The notes: generated from the sequence alone by a model not told the origin. A stretch of 64,000 bases of DNA from Caulobacteraceae bacterium (GCA_027489335.1 JAIXZX010000001.1:248001-312000); one strand, 5' to 3'; numbered from the stretch's first letter, positions 7,907 through 16,433 are shown. Numbers and translations: made by a program.

Positions 7907-10043
7907 TCACCGACACCCAGAGCCGACGGGGCTCCTGCTGGATGGCGTACTCCCCGGCATAGGCCGTGGTCGCGCCGCTGGCATAGGGCAGGTAGTCCAG
8001 GAAGTCCTGGTCGAACAGATTGTAGACGGTGGCGTTGATCCGGACATTGTCGGCCACCTGATAACTGCCCCCCAGGTGGAACAGGGCGTAGCCCTTGTAG
8101 TCCCCCAGGGCGGTCTGGGCGGCGCCGCCGCCGCGGTAGCGCTCTGAGCGCACTTCGGTCCGAACCCAGGCGTTCAGCTTGTCGGTGGCCCGCCAGCGGA
8201 CCGAACCGTTCAGCATGTGCTCAGGCGTGTTGACCAGGGGCTGGCCGGCGGCCGGACCGCTCTTCTGCTCGCTGTCGGTGAAGGTGTAGTTGGCCGAAAC
8301 GGTCCAGGCCTCGTTCAGGGCGTAACGTCCGGCCACCTCTGCGCCCCGGGTCACAGCCTCGTCGATATTGACCGTCTGGCCATAGAGATCGACCCGCGGG
8401 AAGTTCCCGTAGTTCACGCAACCCGGGCGGTTGGGGCTGCCGGCGAAAGAACAGTTGGGCAGGCCTGGCCCTGAGGCGATCTTGTCCTCGAACTCGCTGT
8501 TGAACACCGTCAGATTGGCGCTGAAGCCGGCGCCGCTATCGAAATAGACGCCGATCTCGGCCGTGGTGCTGGTTTCCGGCTGCAGGGTCGGGGTGCCGAT
8601 GGTCGGAACCGTGCCTTGGCCGGTGAAGCCGGTGATGCCCGAGGCGATCTGGTCCAGGCGCGGGGTCTTGAACCCACGGCTCACCCCGCCCTTCACGGTC
8701 CAGGCCTCGCTGGCCGTCCAGACGAGATAGGCCCGCGGGCTGGTCTGACCGCCGAACTTGGAGTGGTCGTCGTGCCGGACGCCGAGCGTGAGGGCCAGAT
8801 TGTCCGCAAGCCGCCATTCGTCCTCGGCGAACACCGCCCACTGGGTGTGCTCATAGGCGCCTGTGGCCACGCCATCGACCATTTCGGCCTCCCACCACTG
8901 ACCACCGACCGTGAAAGCGTGACGGCCCAGCTCTGTGGCGAGACGCGTGTTGAAGATGGTGTTGGTCGCTTCCAGGGTGCGGGGATCGCCAGCCGTCTTG
9001 CCAGGCGTGCCCGGCGGAATGGTGCGGCCGATGGTGGTGGTAACGTTGCGCACCAGGTCCGAGGTGATCAGGCCGACGGGCGAGCGCCAGTCGTGGGCCA
9101 GGCCATACTGCTCGCGCTCAAAACGCAGCTCCGGGCCATAGCCGCCCTGGATCGTGCCTGTGCCCAGCTGGCTCTCGGAGTTGTCGTAGGATTGTTCGGC
9201 CACGTCGATGTCGAGCCAGAGGTCGTGATCGGCCGCCGGCGCGAAGCTCAGCCGGCCGCCCAGGGTCCAGATGTCGGCCTCCACCGGGCTCGGGCCCCGC
9301 TTGGAGATTTCGACGGGCTGACCGTCGGCGTTCACATAGGTCAGGTCCGAGGCCTCGCGCCTGAAGAGGCTGCCGCGCAGGGCCAGACCCAGGACATCGG
9401 CGACGATCGGGCCGTCCACATAGGCCTCGGCGCCGTAGGTGGCTCCGAACTGGTCGTCGCTCTGCAGGGTCCCCTGAACGGTCGTCGCCGCCCGCCAGCG
9501 ATCGCCGATGCGCCGGGTGATGATGTTGACCACGCCGCCCATAGCGTCGGAGCCATAGAGGGTCGACATCGGGCCGCGGACCACCTCGATCCGCTCGATG
9601 GCCGAGGTGGGCGGCATGAAGCTGGTGGAGGTTTCGCCAAAACCGTTGGGGGTGACATTGCCCGCCGCGTTCTGGCGGCGCCCATCCACCAGCACCAGGG
9701 TGTAGTCGCTGGGCATGCCGCGGATGGAGATGTTCAGACCGCCGGTCTTGCCAACGCCGTCGCCCACATCGACGCCTTCTACATCCGCCAGGGCCTCGGC
9801 GATGCTGGAGAAGCGCTTGGTCTGCAACGCTTCGCGGGAAATCACGCTGATCGAGGCCGGGGCGTCGACAATCTTGCGCTCGAAGGCCGAGGCGGTGACC
9901 ACCAGTTGGTCGACTTCCACCACGTCGCTGGCCTGATCGGCGGCGCTGGGGGTCTGAGCGCTGGCCGCGGCCGCGGCGCCCAGGGTCAGACCCAGGGCGG
10001 TGGCGAAGAGACGACGGCGCGCGGCGCGCTGGAAACCAGACAT
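7893..10043 (-). CDS. TonB-dependent outer-membrane receptor, siderophore-type
   Basis: A 716-residue receptor. It has a signal peptide (cleavage near ASAQ), a TonB-box region (VDQLVVTAS), a plug domain (about 45-170, with NISIRGMPSDYTLVLVDGRR and MSTLYGSDAMGGVVNIITRR) and a beta-barrel ending in the aromatic LWVSVNVDF typical of BamA substrates. The FepA/CirA-like plug suggests a ferric siderophore or another metal complex. It is first in the five-gene operon with PepSY, DUF2271, DUF4198 and ApbE, which fits receptor-mediated uptake followed by periplasmic reduction. A Fur-like dyad lies about 70 bp upstream of the start. The precise ligand is unknown. Confidence 0.9.
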   Translation of the reverse strand: MSGFQRAARRRLFATALGLTLGAAAAASAQTPSAADQASDVVEVDQLVVTASAFERKIVDAPASISVISREALQTKRFSSIAEALADVEGVDVGDGVGKTGGLNISIRGMPSDYTLVLVDGRRQNAAGNVTPNGFGETSTSFMPPTSAIERIEVVRGPMSTLYGSDAMGGVVNIITRRIGDRWRAATTVQGTLQSDDQFGATYGAEAYVDGPIVADVLGLALRGSLFRREASDLTYVNADGQPVEISKRGPSPVEADIWTLGGRLSFAPAADHDLWLDIDVAEQSYDNSESQLGTGTIQGGYGPELRFEREQYGLAHDWRSPVGLITSDLVRNVTTTIGRTIPPGTPGKTAGDPRTLEATNTIFNTRLATELGRHAFTVGGQWWEAEMVDGVATGAYEHTQWAVFAEDEWRLADNLALTLGVRHDDHSKFGGQTSPRAYLVWTASEAWTVKGGVSRGFKTPRLDQIASGITGFTGQGTVPTIGTPTLQPETSTTAEIGVYFDSGAGFSANLTVFNSEFEDKIASGPGLPNCSFAGSPNRPGCVNYGNFPRVDLYGQTVNIDEAVTRGAEVAGRYALNEAWTVSANYTFTDSEQKSGPAAGQPLVNTPEHMLNGSVRWRATDKLNAWVRTEVRSERYRGGGAAQTALGDYKGYALFHLGGSYQVADNVRINATVYNLFDQDFLDYLPYASGATTAYAGEYAIQQEPRRLWVSVNVDF

Positions 10044-10108
10044 TGTGAACCCCCGAACTTGCGATTAGGTCGCAGTAACAAGGCCGAGGGGGCCCCGCAA
10101 CATAATTG

Positions 10109-10125
10109 CGACTAATTCTTATTCG
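10109..10125. promoter_or_regulatory. Fur-box-like dyad upstream of the TonB receptor operon
   Basis: The 17-bp sequence CGACTAATTCTTATTCG is an imperfect palindrome (12 of 17 positions match the reverse complement) in an AT-rich island of otherwise GC-rich DNA, 66 bp before the receptor ATG. It resembles Fur operators in size and A/T arms, and iron control of a receptor operon would make sense. A second short dyad, TGCGA-N5-TCGCA (10060-10074), lies nearer the ATG. Neither is a consensus match. Confidence 0.4.
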
Positions 10126-10163
10126 GAGATTCGCGTTCTTTTACCGACCCTTCGGAACTCCCC

Positions 10164-10265
10164 GCCCCGGTGGGCATTCTTCCTGCGCCGGTCAGGTCGT
10201 GATCCCCCCCACCGACCTGGCTGCAGCATCTTAAAGCCCCGGATCTCACAAGGTCCGGGGCTTTT
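10164..10265 (+). ncRNA. Candidate small RNA or mltB leader with seven-C loop hairpin
   Basis: Between two divergent genes the plus strand shows a GCCC/GGGC hairpin (loop CGGT, about 10164-10175), then a perfect 7-bp stem CAGGTCG/CGACCTG (10193-10199 and 10213-10219) whose 13-nt loop contains seven consecutive C. A short linker leads to an intrinsic terminator ending at 10265. C-rich loops of this sort occur in sRNAs that bind G-rich ribosome binding sites. No clear promoter was found, so the 5' end is a guess. The alternative is a transcription-attenuating leader for the lytic transglycosylase gene starting 57 bp downstream. Confidence 0.4.
10233..10265 (+). terminator. Intrinsic terminator in a divergent intergenic region
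   Basis: Perfect stem AAAGCCCCGGA (10233-10243) and TCCGGGGCTTT (10254-10264), loop of 10 nt, followed by T. It is oriented on the plus strand but no annotated plus-strand gene precedes it: the receptor operon runs the other way. It therefore ends either a small RNA or an attenuated leader transcript. Confidence 0.75.
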
Positions 10266-10321
10266 CATTCGCAGGGCGCCTCATGGCGATTGAGGCCCAC
10301 AGCCAGGACCCCTATGGTTCG

Positions 10322-11602
10322 ATGATGGATCGACGCTCCTTCCTCGTACTCCTCGTGGCCGGCTGCGCCGACCCGGCGACAGGCCTGACGCCGCCACTGG
10401 CGCTGGGTCCGGCAGCGCCGACACCCTACAACCCTGAGCCTGTGGTCCCGCTGGCGCCCTCGGGCAGCCCGACCTTCGACGCCTGGCTTCGGAGCTTCTA
10501 CGTGAAGGCCGTCCGCGCCGGCCTGCCGTCTGACCTGCTCGACCGTGAGCTTTCGGGCCTCACCCCCAACGACCGCATTTCAGCGCTGGATTCCCGGCAG
10601 CCGGAGTTCTCCCGCCCGGTGAGCGACTATATCCGGGGCGTGGTCACCGATGACCGCATCGCCATTGGCCGCCGGCGTCGGGACGCCTTGCCCGCGCTCA
10701 GCCAGATCGAGGCCCGCCACGGCGTGCCGCAGAACATCCTGGTGGCGATCTGGGGCCTGGAATCCGGCTTTGGCGCCATATTGGGCGACTTCGACGTGAT
10801 CCGCGCCATGGCGACCCTGGCGGCCGACGGCCGACGGCGCGAGTTCGCCGAAGAGCAGCTGATGGCCGCACTCAAGATCATCGGCTCAGGGGAGTTTCCC
10901 CGCGCCCGCCTGGTCGGTTCCTGGGCCGGCGCCATGGGCCAGACCCAGTTCATTCCAACCACCTTTCTGGCTACCGCCATCGACGGCGACGGCGACGGCC
11001 GCCGCGACCTCTGGAATTCGGCCCCTGACGCCCTGGCGTCGGCCGCCAACCTGCTGGCCAAGGCCGGCTGGCGGCGTGGAGAGAGCTGGCACCGGGAGGT
11101 GATCGCGCCCGAGGGCTTCGACTACGCCCTGACCGAAGGCCCGCGGGAGATCCCCGCCTGGTGGGCCGAGCGCGGCATTCGCGCCGCCGACGGCCGCCCG
11201 TTCTCTGCGGTCGACCAGCAGGCGCCGGCCGAACTGATCGCGCCGTCGGGCGCCTCAGGGCCGCTATTCCTGGCCTTCCCCAACCACTTCATGATCCGTC
11301 GCTACAACAACTCCACCGCCTATGCCCTTGGCGTCGGCCTGCTGGCGCAGCGCCTGGGCGGCGAGGGGCAATTGGTGCGCGACTGGCCGCAGGAAACCCC
11401 TCTGGCCCTTACGGACCGTAGCGACGCCCAGCGGGCGCTGGCCGCCCTGGGCTTCGATCCCGGCGCGCCGGACGGTATTGTCGGGACCAACACCCGAAAG
11501 GCCCTGCGAGCCTATCAGGCCAGCCGCGGCCTGGTGGCCGACGGCTATCTGTCTCTGGAGATGGTGCGCCGCCTTCGCGCCGAGGCCGCGGGTCAGCCCT
11601 GA
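10322..11602 (+). CDS. Lytic murein transglycosylase, MltB family lipoprotein
   Basis: A 426-residue peptidoglycan lytic transglycosylase. The start at 10322 (or the adjacent ATG at 10325) gives a short basic N-terminus and the lipobox LVAGC, so the protein should be anchored in the outer membrane. An ATG at 10283 would bury the lipobox. The SLT_2/MltB catalytic domain covers about 60-340, with the catalytic Glu in IWGLESGFGAILGDF, the GAMGQTQFIPTTFL motif and YNNSTAYALGVGLL. A C-terminal peptidoglycan-binding domain (about 350-420, with PDGIVGTNTRKALRAYQ) follows. It would cleave glycan strands during wall remodelling. It converges on an MFS gene. Confidence 0.9.
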   Translation: MMDRRSFLVLLVAGCADPATGLTPPLALGPAAPTPYNPEPVVPLAPSGSPTFDAWLRSFYVKAVRAGLPSDLLDRELSGLTPNDRISALDSRQPEFSRPVSDYIRGVVTDDRIAIGRRRRDALPALSQIEARHGVPQNILVAIWGLESGFGAILGDFDVIRAMATLAADGRRREFAEEQLMAALKIIGSGEFPRARLVGSWAGAMGQTQFIPTTFLATAIDGDGDGRRDLWNSAPDALASAANLLAKAGWRRGESWHREVIAPEGFDYALTEGPREIPAWWAERGIRAADGRPFSAVDQQAPAELIAPSGASGPLFLAFPNHFMIRRYNNSTAYALGVGLLAQRLGGEGQLVRDWPQETPLALTDRSDAQRALAALGFDPGAPDGIVGTNTRKALRAYQASRGLVADGYLSLEMVRRLRAEAAGQP

Positions 11603-11623
11603 TCCGGCCCTTGGGCCACGCCC

Positions 11624-12952
11624 CTACTGGCCGGACTCGTCGCGGCGGTCGAGGGTGGCCATGGCGGCGTCAGCGCGGGTGGCCGGCTTTGGATCGGCGT
11701 TGCGCAGCTGCGGATTGCGGAAGGCGTAATAGAGCAGACCCACCATGATCGCCGCGTTCAGCGCGAAGGGCGCCCAGGCGATCAGCTGGTAGAGCCAGAC
11801 GAAGAACGGGGCCAGCACCACATTGACCCCGTTCACCGCGGCGATCGCCCCGGCCACCCGGGCCTGTTCGCCCATGTTCACCGCGAGCGACGAGCCCGCC
11901 GTAAAGCCCGGCCGGGCGAAGCCAAAGCCCAGGCTGGCGATGGCGTAGCCCATGACCACCGCCCAGTAGTTGGGCGACAGGGCGACGATCACATTGCCCA
12001 CCGCCGCCACGGCGACCCCCCAGCGCAGCAGCTGCCGCGGGGTCATCTCGAACATGCGGATGATGCCCCACTGGGCCAGAAGGCCGGCCATGGCGCCGAA
12101 CATCATGGCGATGGCGATGAAGCCCTGAGCCGCGGCCGGCGACAGGGCCAGCTTGTCGATGATCAGGAAGCCGAGGGTCTGGCCCTGGGCGGTCTGGCAG
12201 GCGGCGACCAGGAAGCCATAGACCAGAAAGGGGGTGATGCGAGGATCCCGCCACATGGGCGTTTCCTTGACCCCGGGATTTGCCTTGCGCACCTCGGCCT
12301 CGGCGTCGGTGCGCGCCCGGGTCTCACCGGCGAAGGGGCTCTCGGGCAGGTAGCGATAGACCACGATCAGCATGATCGCCGCGATCAGGGCGAAGCCGAA
12401 CAAGGGGCCTGACAGTCCCAGGAAGGGCAGGATCAGCAGGGGCGCCAGGAAGGGACCGATGACGGTGCCCAGGCCGAAGGCGCCGGCCAGGCTGGACATG
12501 GCCTGAGTCCGCTTCTCCGGCGCGGTATGCTCGGCCACATAGGCCTGGGTGGCCGGATTGGAGGCCGCGCCGAAAAGGCCGAACAGGGCGCGGGCGAACA
12601 GAAAGAAGACGAAGATCACCATGGGCGTCGCCCAATGGCGAAGGCCTGCATTCACCACCAGGCCGCAGCAGACCATCGACACCATGAAGCCGGTCAGCCC
12701 CACAAGCATCAGCGGCTTGCGGCCATAGCGGTCTGACGCCCGCGCCCAGAAGGGCGACGAAAACGCCCACAGTAGGGCCGAGAGCGAGAAGACCGCCGCC
12801 ACCAGGGGGTCGGGAATGCCGATGGAGCGGCCGATCGCCGGAAGCACCGAGATAAGCCCCGTATTGCCCATCGCCGTCGCCAGGGACACGCCGAAGATGA
12901 TCGCAAACGACCGCTTGGGCAGCACGACGGGCATGGGGGACGAGACTGACAT
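11624..12952 (-). CDS. MFS transporter
   Basis: A 442-residue major facilitator with about 12 membrane helices in two halves. Motif A is present after helix 2 (ASDRYGRKPLML). The central loop between helices 6 and 7 is hydrophilic (ETRARTDAEAEVRKANPG). The overall look is of a DHA1-type drug or metabolite exporter; the substrate cannot be inferred. The start at 12952 (MSVSSPMP) is preferred over the longest frame at 13006 because the extra 18 residues would precede helix 1 without a function. It is divergent from motA. Confidence 0.85.
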   Translation of the reverse strand: MSVSSPMPVVLPKRSFAIIFGVSLATAMGNTGLISVLPAIGRSIGIPDPLVAAVFSLSALLWAFSSPFWARASDRYGRKPLMLVGLTGFMVSMVCCGLVVNAGLRHWATPMVIFVFFLFARALFGLFGAASNPATQAYVAEHTAPEKRTQAMSSLAGAFGLGTVIGPFLAPLLILPFLGLSGPLFGFALIAAIMLIVVYRYLPESPFAGETRARTDAEAEVRKANPGVKETPMWRDPRITPFLVYGFLVAACQTAQGQTLGFLIIDKLALSPAAAQGFIAIAMMFGAMAGLLAQWGIIRMFEMTPRQLLRWGVAVAAVGNVIVALSPNYWAVVMGYAIASLGFGFARPGFTAGSSLAVNMGEQARVAGAIAAVNGVNVVLAPFFVWLYQLIAWAPFALNAAIMVGLLYYAFRNPQLRNADPKPATRADAAMATLDRRDESGQ

Positions 12953-13065
12953 CTGATCGCTGTTAATCCGACCAGGCCATGCAGGCAAATTCCGAATGCC
13001 GCTCACCGGCCATTAAGCATTAACCCCGATGCTCCGGCAGGATTCGTCGGGGACCGTTCGCCACC

Positions 13066-13935
13066 ATGTTTCAGATCATCGGCATCGTTCTGCTGTTCGG
13101 CATGGTGTTCGGCAGCTACATTCTCGCCGGCGGAAAGATGGGGATCATCCTCCATTCGCTGCCCTATGAACTCATGGCGATCCTGGGCTCGGCGGTGGCC
13201 GCGTTCCTGATCGCCAACTCCATGGGCGTCATCAAGGGCGTGATGGGGGGGTTCGGCAAGGCCTTCGCCGGACCCAAGTGGAAGGCAGCGGACTACCGCG
13301 ACCTCCTGTCCCTGCTGTTCCTGCTGACCAAGACGATGAAGTCCAAGGGCGTCATCGCCCTGGAAAGCCACATCGAAAACCCGGGCGAGAGCACGATCTT
13401 CTCTCGCTATCCGAAGATCACCAAGGACCACTTCGCCGTGGACTTCATCTGCGACACCCTGCGGATGATGACCATGAACCTGGAAGATCCCCACCAGGTC
13501 GAAGACGCCATGGAGAAGCAGCTCGAAAAGCATCACCATGAGGCGCTGGGCCCGGCCCACGCCCTGCAGAACATGGCCGATGGCCTGCCCGCCCTGGGGA
13601 TCGTGGCCGCGGTGCTCGGGGTCATCAAGACCATGGGCTCGATCAGCGAACCGCCGGAGGTTCTCGGGGGCATGATCGGGGGCGCCCTGGTGGGGACCTT
13701 CCTCGGCGTGTTCCTCGCCTATGGCATGGTCGGGCCGATCGCCTCGCGCCTAACCGCCGTGGTCGAGGAGGAATCGTCCTTCTACAAGATCATCCAGGCG
13801 GTCCTGGTCGCCCACCTGCACGGCAATGCGGCGCAGATCTCGGTGGAGATCGGTCGCGGCAATGTCCCGTCAGATTCGCAGCCGAGCTTCCTGGAGCTCG
13901 AAGAAGCCCTGTCGGCCATCCCCGCTGAGGCCTGA
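13066..13935 (+). CDS. motA: Flagellar motor stator protein MotA
   Basis: A 289-residue MotA, the inner-membrane stator subunit that with MotB couples proton flow to flagellar rotation. It has two N-terminal helices (IIGIVLLFGMVFGSYILAGG and the ILGSAVAAFLIANSMG segment), the large cytoplasmic loop and two C-terminal helices (GLPALGIVAAVLGVIKTMG; GALVGTFLGVFLAYGMVGPI). The proline-containing turns of helices 3 and 4, which shape the proton path, are visible. motB is not adjacent, as is usual in Caulobacterales. Two TTAA half-sites (TTAAGCATTAACC near 13014) lie upstream, but their 3-bp spacing does not fit the CtrA consensus. Confidence 0.95.
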   Translation: MFQIIGIVLLFGMVFGSYILAGGKMGIILHSLPYELMAILGSAVAAFLIANSMGVIKGVMGGFGKAFAGPKWKAADYRDLLSLLFLLTKTMKSKGVIALESHIENPGESTIFSRYPKITKDHFAVDFICDTLRMMTMNLEDPHQVEDAMEKQLEKHHHEALGPAHALQNMADGLPALGIVAAVLGVIKTMGSISEPPEVLGGMIGGALVGTFLGVFLAYGMVGPIASRLTAVVEEESSFYKIIQAVLVAHLHGNAAQISVEIGRGNVPSDSQPSFLELEEALSAIPAEA

Positions 13936-13991
13936 TTTTGGGGGCTTTCCCCCTCAAAAACAAAGGCCCGCGGCCTGTGGGTAAAAAAGTG

Positions 13992-14007
13992 ATCACGGCC
14001 GCGTGAT
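13992..14007. promoter_or_regulatory. Inverted repeat ATCACG-N4-CGTGAT
   Basis: A perfect 6-bp inverted repeat with a 4-bp spacer lies in the 200-bp gap between motA and the Ala-rich lipoprotein gene, about 130 bp upstream of the latter. It could be an operator. The gap also has a G5/C5 hairpin flanked by TTTT and AAAA (about 13934-13960), just after the motA stop, that may help end motA transcription. Confidence 0.3.
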
Positions 14008-14137
14008 TTGGCGCTTGCCCCGGAGGCGAACACCGGCATATTCCTGCACTGCGCAGCGCTGCTGAAGCTTTTAGCCCCCGGGCCGATTGCGACAGTCTCG
14101 CCAGGCGCAATCAACTCCATTCCAGGGGACCAGGGAC

Positions 14138-14428
14138 ATGACCTCCGAAATTCTTCGCAAGCTGCTCGTTGCCGGCGCCGCCGTCGCCGCCCTCTCCGTC
14201 GCCGCCTGCGGCCAGCCCGCCGAAACCGCCGACGAAGCCGCTGCGGAAGCCACCACCGAAGCCGCGACCGCCGAAGCCGCCGCCGACACGGCCGTTGACG
14301 CCGCCGCGACCGCCGACGCCGCTGCTGACGCCGCTGGTGAAGCCGCTGCCGACGCCATGGCTCCGGCCGCTGACGCCATGGCGCCGGCCGCTGACGCCGC
14401 TGCTCCGGCCGAAGCTCCGGCTCAGTAA
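14138..14428 (+). CDS. Ala-rich low-complexity lipoprotein
   Basis: A 96-residue protein beginning MTSEILRKLLVAGAAVAALS and continuing VAACG, a typical lipoprotein signal with lipobox Cys near residue 25. The mature part is almost only Ala, Glu, Asp, Thr and Pro, with EAA/DAA repeats and then repeated AADAMAP units. It is acidic and probably unstructured or weakly helical. No function can be assigned; small acidic Ala-rich lipoproteins of this type recur in Caulobacterales. A strong terminator follows 32 bp after the stop, so it is a monocistronic unit. The codon pattern (many GCC/GCT) is a consequence of composition. Confidence 0.8.
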   Translation: MTSEILRKLLVAGAAVAALSVAACGQPAETADEAAAEATTEAATAEAAADTAVDAAATADAAADAAGEAAADAMAPAADAMAPAADAAAPAEAPAQ

Positions 14429-14460
14429 GCCATTCGCAAACGCTTCGGCGTTTTCGATGA

Positions 14461-14487
14461 AGGGCCGCCCTCCGGGGCGGCCCTTTT
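14461..14487 (+). terminator. Intrinsic terminator of the Ala-rich lipoprotein gene
   Basis: Perfect 10-bp stem AGGGCCGCCC (14461-14470) and GGGCGGCCCT (14475-14484), tetraloop TCCG, then TTT. It lies between the lipoprotein stop and the mnmC start and separates the two transcription units. Confidence 0.85.
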
Positions 14488-14526
14488 GCTTTGCGCGCTG
14501 TTGCCAGGGCCGCACCTGGCGCGCCA

Positions 14527-16362
14527 ATGGTTCTGATGACCCCGCCGCCCGTCCCCTCGCCTCCTGAGCCCTCCCCCTCGCCCCTGATTCTCGACGCCGA
14601 GGGCCAGCCACGCTCAAGGCTCTATGGCGACATCTACTTTTCGACCGAGGATGGCCTCGCCGAATCGCGCGCCGTCTTTCTGCAGGGCTGCGGCCTGCCC
14701 GACCGCTGGGCAGGACGAAGCCGCTTCACCGTCGGCGAACTGGGATTCGGCACCGGCCTGAACATCCTGGCCCTGCTCGACCTCTGGCGCCGGGCGCGCC
14801 CGAGCGGCGGACGCCTGCACATCTTCAGCATTGAGGCCCATCCCCTGAGCGCCGAGGCGGCCGCCGGAGTCCTGGGCGCCTGGCCTGAGTTGTCCGATCT
14901 CACAGACCTGCTGATCTCCCGCTGGCCGGGCCAGGCGAGGGGCTTTCATCGGGTCGACCTGCCGGAGCTCGACGCTACCCTGGACCTGGCGGTGATGGAG
15001 GTTGGCGCTGCTCTGAGCGCCTGGACCGGACAGGCCGACGCCTGGTTTCTCGACGGCTTCTCCCCGGCCCTTAATCCACAGATGTGGCGGGCGGAGGTTC
15101 TGGAGCTTGTGGCCGCCCGCACCGCGCCTGGAGGGCGACTGGCCACCTTCACCGTCGCTGGCGCGGTGCGGCGTGGTCTTGAAGCCCAGGGACTGATCGT
15201 CGCCAAACGCCCCGGCCACGGCCGCAAGCGCGAACGCCTGGAGGCCTGGCGGGAAGATGCGCCCGTGGAGGCGGCCACCGCCCCCCGGGTGGCGGTCATC
15301 GGCGCCGGGATCGCCGGGGCGGCCATGGCGCGCGCTCTGCGGCTTGGCGGCGCTGAGGTCGAGGTCTTCGACCCTGGAGGGCCCGGACATGGGGCTTCCG
15401 GGAACCCTGCAGCCCTCGTCACCCCCCGTCTGGACGCAGGGCTGGGTCCGCTGGCTGGCCTGTTCGCCCAGGCGCTGGCCCGGGCGCGGAGCCTTTATTC
15501 GGGGGTTCCGGGCGCGCTGCTCGACAGGGGCGTGATGCAACTGGCCCGTCAGCCCAAAGATCCAGGCCGGTTCGCCGCCATTGCGGGCTCCGGCCTGTTT
15601 GACCCGGGAACCCTTGAGCTGGCGGGCAGCGCCGAGGTGCGCCGTTGGACAGGAGAGGCCGAGGTGGAGGGGCTGGCGCAGCACGGCGCGCTGGTGGTTC
15701 GCCCGCAGGCGATCTTGTCGGCCTGGCTTGGCGAAACGCGCCGCGAGGCGCTCGTGGCGATCTCCCCCTCGGAGGGCGGCTGGGCCCTGGAAGGAACCGA
15801 TAACAAGGTCCTGTGGCGAGGGGACGTCGTCGTGGTGTGCGCCGGGGCCGGAACATCCCGCCTGGTCAGGAGCGCCCCGCTGCAGCCGGTGCGGGGCCAG
15901 ATTTCGATCGCGCCCGGCCTGGCGTCCCGGGCGGCGGCCTGGGGCGGCTATGTGGCTCAGGCCCCGGAGGGCCTGGTGTTCGGCGCCACCCATGACCGGG
16001 ATGATGAGGCCACTGACCTGCAAGCCTCGGACCACGAACGAAACCTGGCGACGCTTGGCGAGGCCCTGCCTGACCTCGCCCGTCAGGCCGCCGGGGCGAG
16101 CCTTGCGGGGCGCGCCTCGGTGCGCGCCGTCACGCCCGACCGTTTGCCCTTGGCTGGACTGGCCGCCGCCGGGACTAAGGGCCTCTACCTGCTGTCGGGA
16201 CTCGGGTCGCGCGGCTTCTGCCTGGCGCCCCTGCTGGCCGAACATGTGGCGGCCCAGATCCTGGGGACGGCCTCACCCTTGCCGGCGGATGTCGCCGAGT
16301 TGATCGACCCTGACCGGTTTCGCCGACGAGCTCTGCGGCGCGAAGGTCGCTCGCCCGATTGA
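14527..16362 (+). CDS. mnmC: Bifunctional tRNA (mnm5s2U34) methyltransferase / FAD-dependent cmnm5s2U34 oxidoreductase MnmC
   Basis: A roughly 611-residue two-domain enzyme finishing the mnm5 modification of U34 in certain tRNAs. The N-terminal methyltransferase (about 1-240) has SRLYGDIYFSTEDGLAESR, the SAM-binding GELGFGTGLNIL and the DAWFLDGFSPALNPQMW motif. The C-terminal FAD oxidoreductase begins with VAVIGAGIAGAAMARAL and ends with a DAO-type segment (SVRAVTPDRLPLAG, GLYLLSGLGSRGFCLAP). Length and order fit the family. The start is taken at the ATG at 14527; 14536 is equally possible and 14491 would overlap the terminator region. Confidence 0.93.
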   Translation: MVLMTPPPVPSPPEPSPSPLILDAEGQPRSRLYGDIYFSTEDGLAESRAVFLQGCGLPDRWAGRSRFTVGELGFGTGLNILALLDLWRRARPSGGRLHIFSIEAHPLSAEAAAGVLGAWPELSDLTDLLISRWPGQARGFHRVDLPELDATLDLAVMEVGAALSAWTGQADAWFLDGFSPALNPQMWRAEVLELVAARTAPGGRLATFTVAGAVRRGLEAQGLIVAKRPGHGRKRERLEAWREDAPVEAATAPRVAVIGAGIAGAAMARALRLGGAEVEVFDPGGPGHGASGNPAALVTPRLDAGLGPLAGLFAQALARARSLYSGVPGALLDRGVMQLARQPKDPGRFAAIAGSGLFDPGTLELAGSAEVRRWTGEAEVEGLAQHGALVVRPQAILSAWLGETRREALVAISPSEGGWALEGTDNKVLWRGDVVVVCAGAGTSRLVRSAPLQPVRGQISIAPGLASRAAAWGGYVAQAPEGLVFGATHDRDDEATDLQASDHERNLATLGEALPDLARQAAGASLAGRASVRAVTPDRLPLAGLAAAGTKGLYLLSGLGSRGFCLAPLLAEHVAAQILGTASPLPADVAELIDPDRFRRRALRREGRSPD

Positions 16363-16433
16363 AACCATCTTCGGGCCCTAATGATGGTGACTTGGCATCG
16401 ATCGGCCCATGAGCCGGATCACAGGAGGCCCTA

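Noticed and set aside
10044..10321. Cobalamin or other known riboswitch upstream of the TonB receptor or mltB
   Set aside because: No conserved core of a known class could be found on either strand.
13014..13026. CtrA box upstream of motA
   Set aside because: The two TTAA units are 3 bp apart; the CtrA consensus needs TTAA-N7-TTAA.
14614..16245. 543-codon minus-strand open frame opposite mnmC
   Set aside because: It is a shadow of a well-supported gene.
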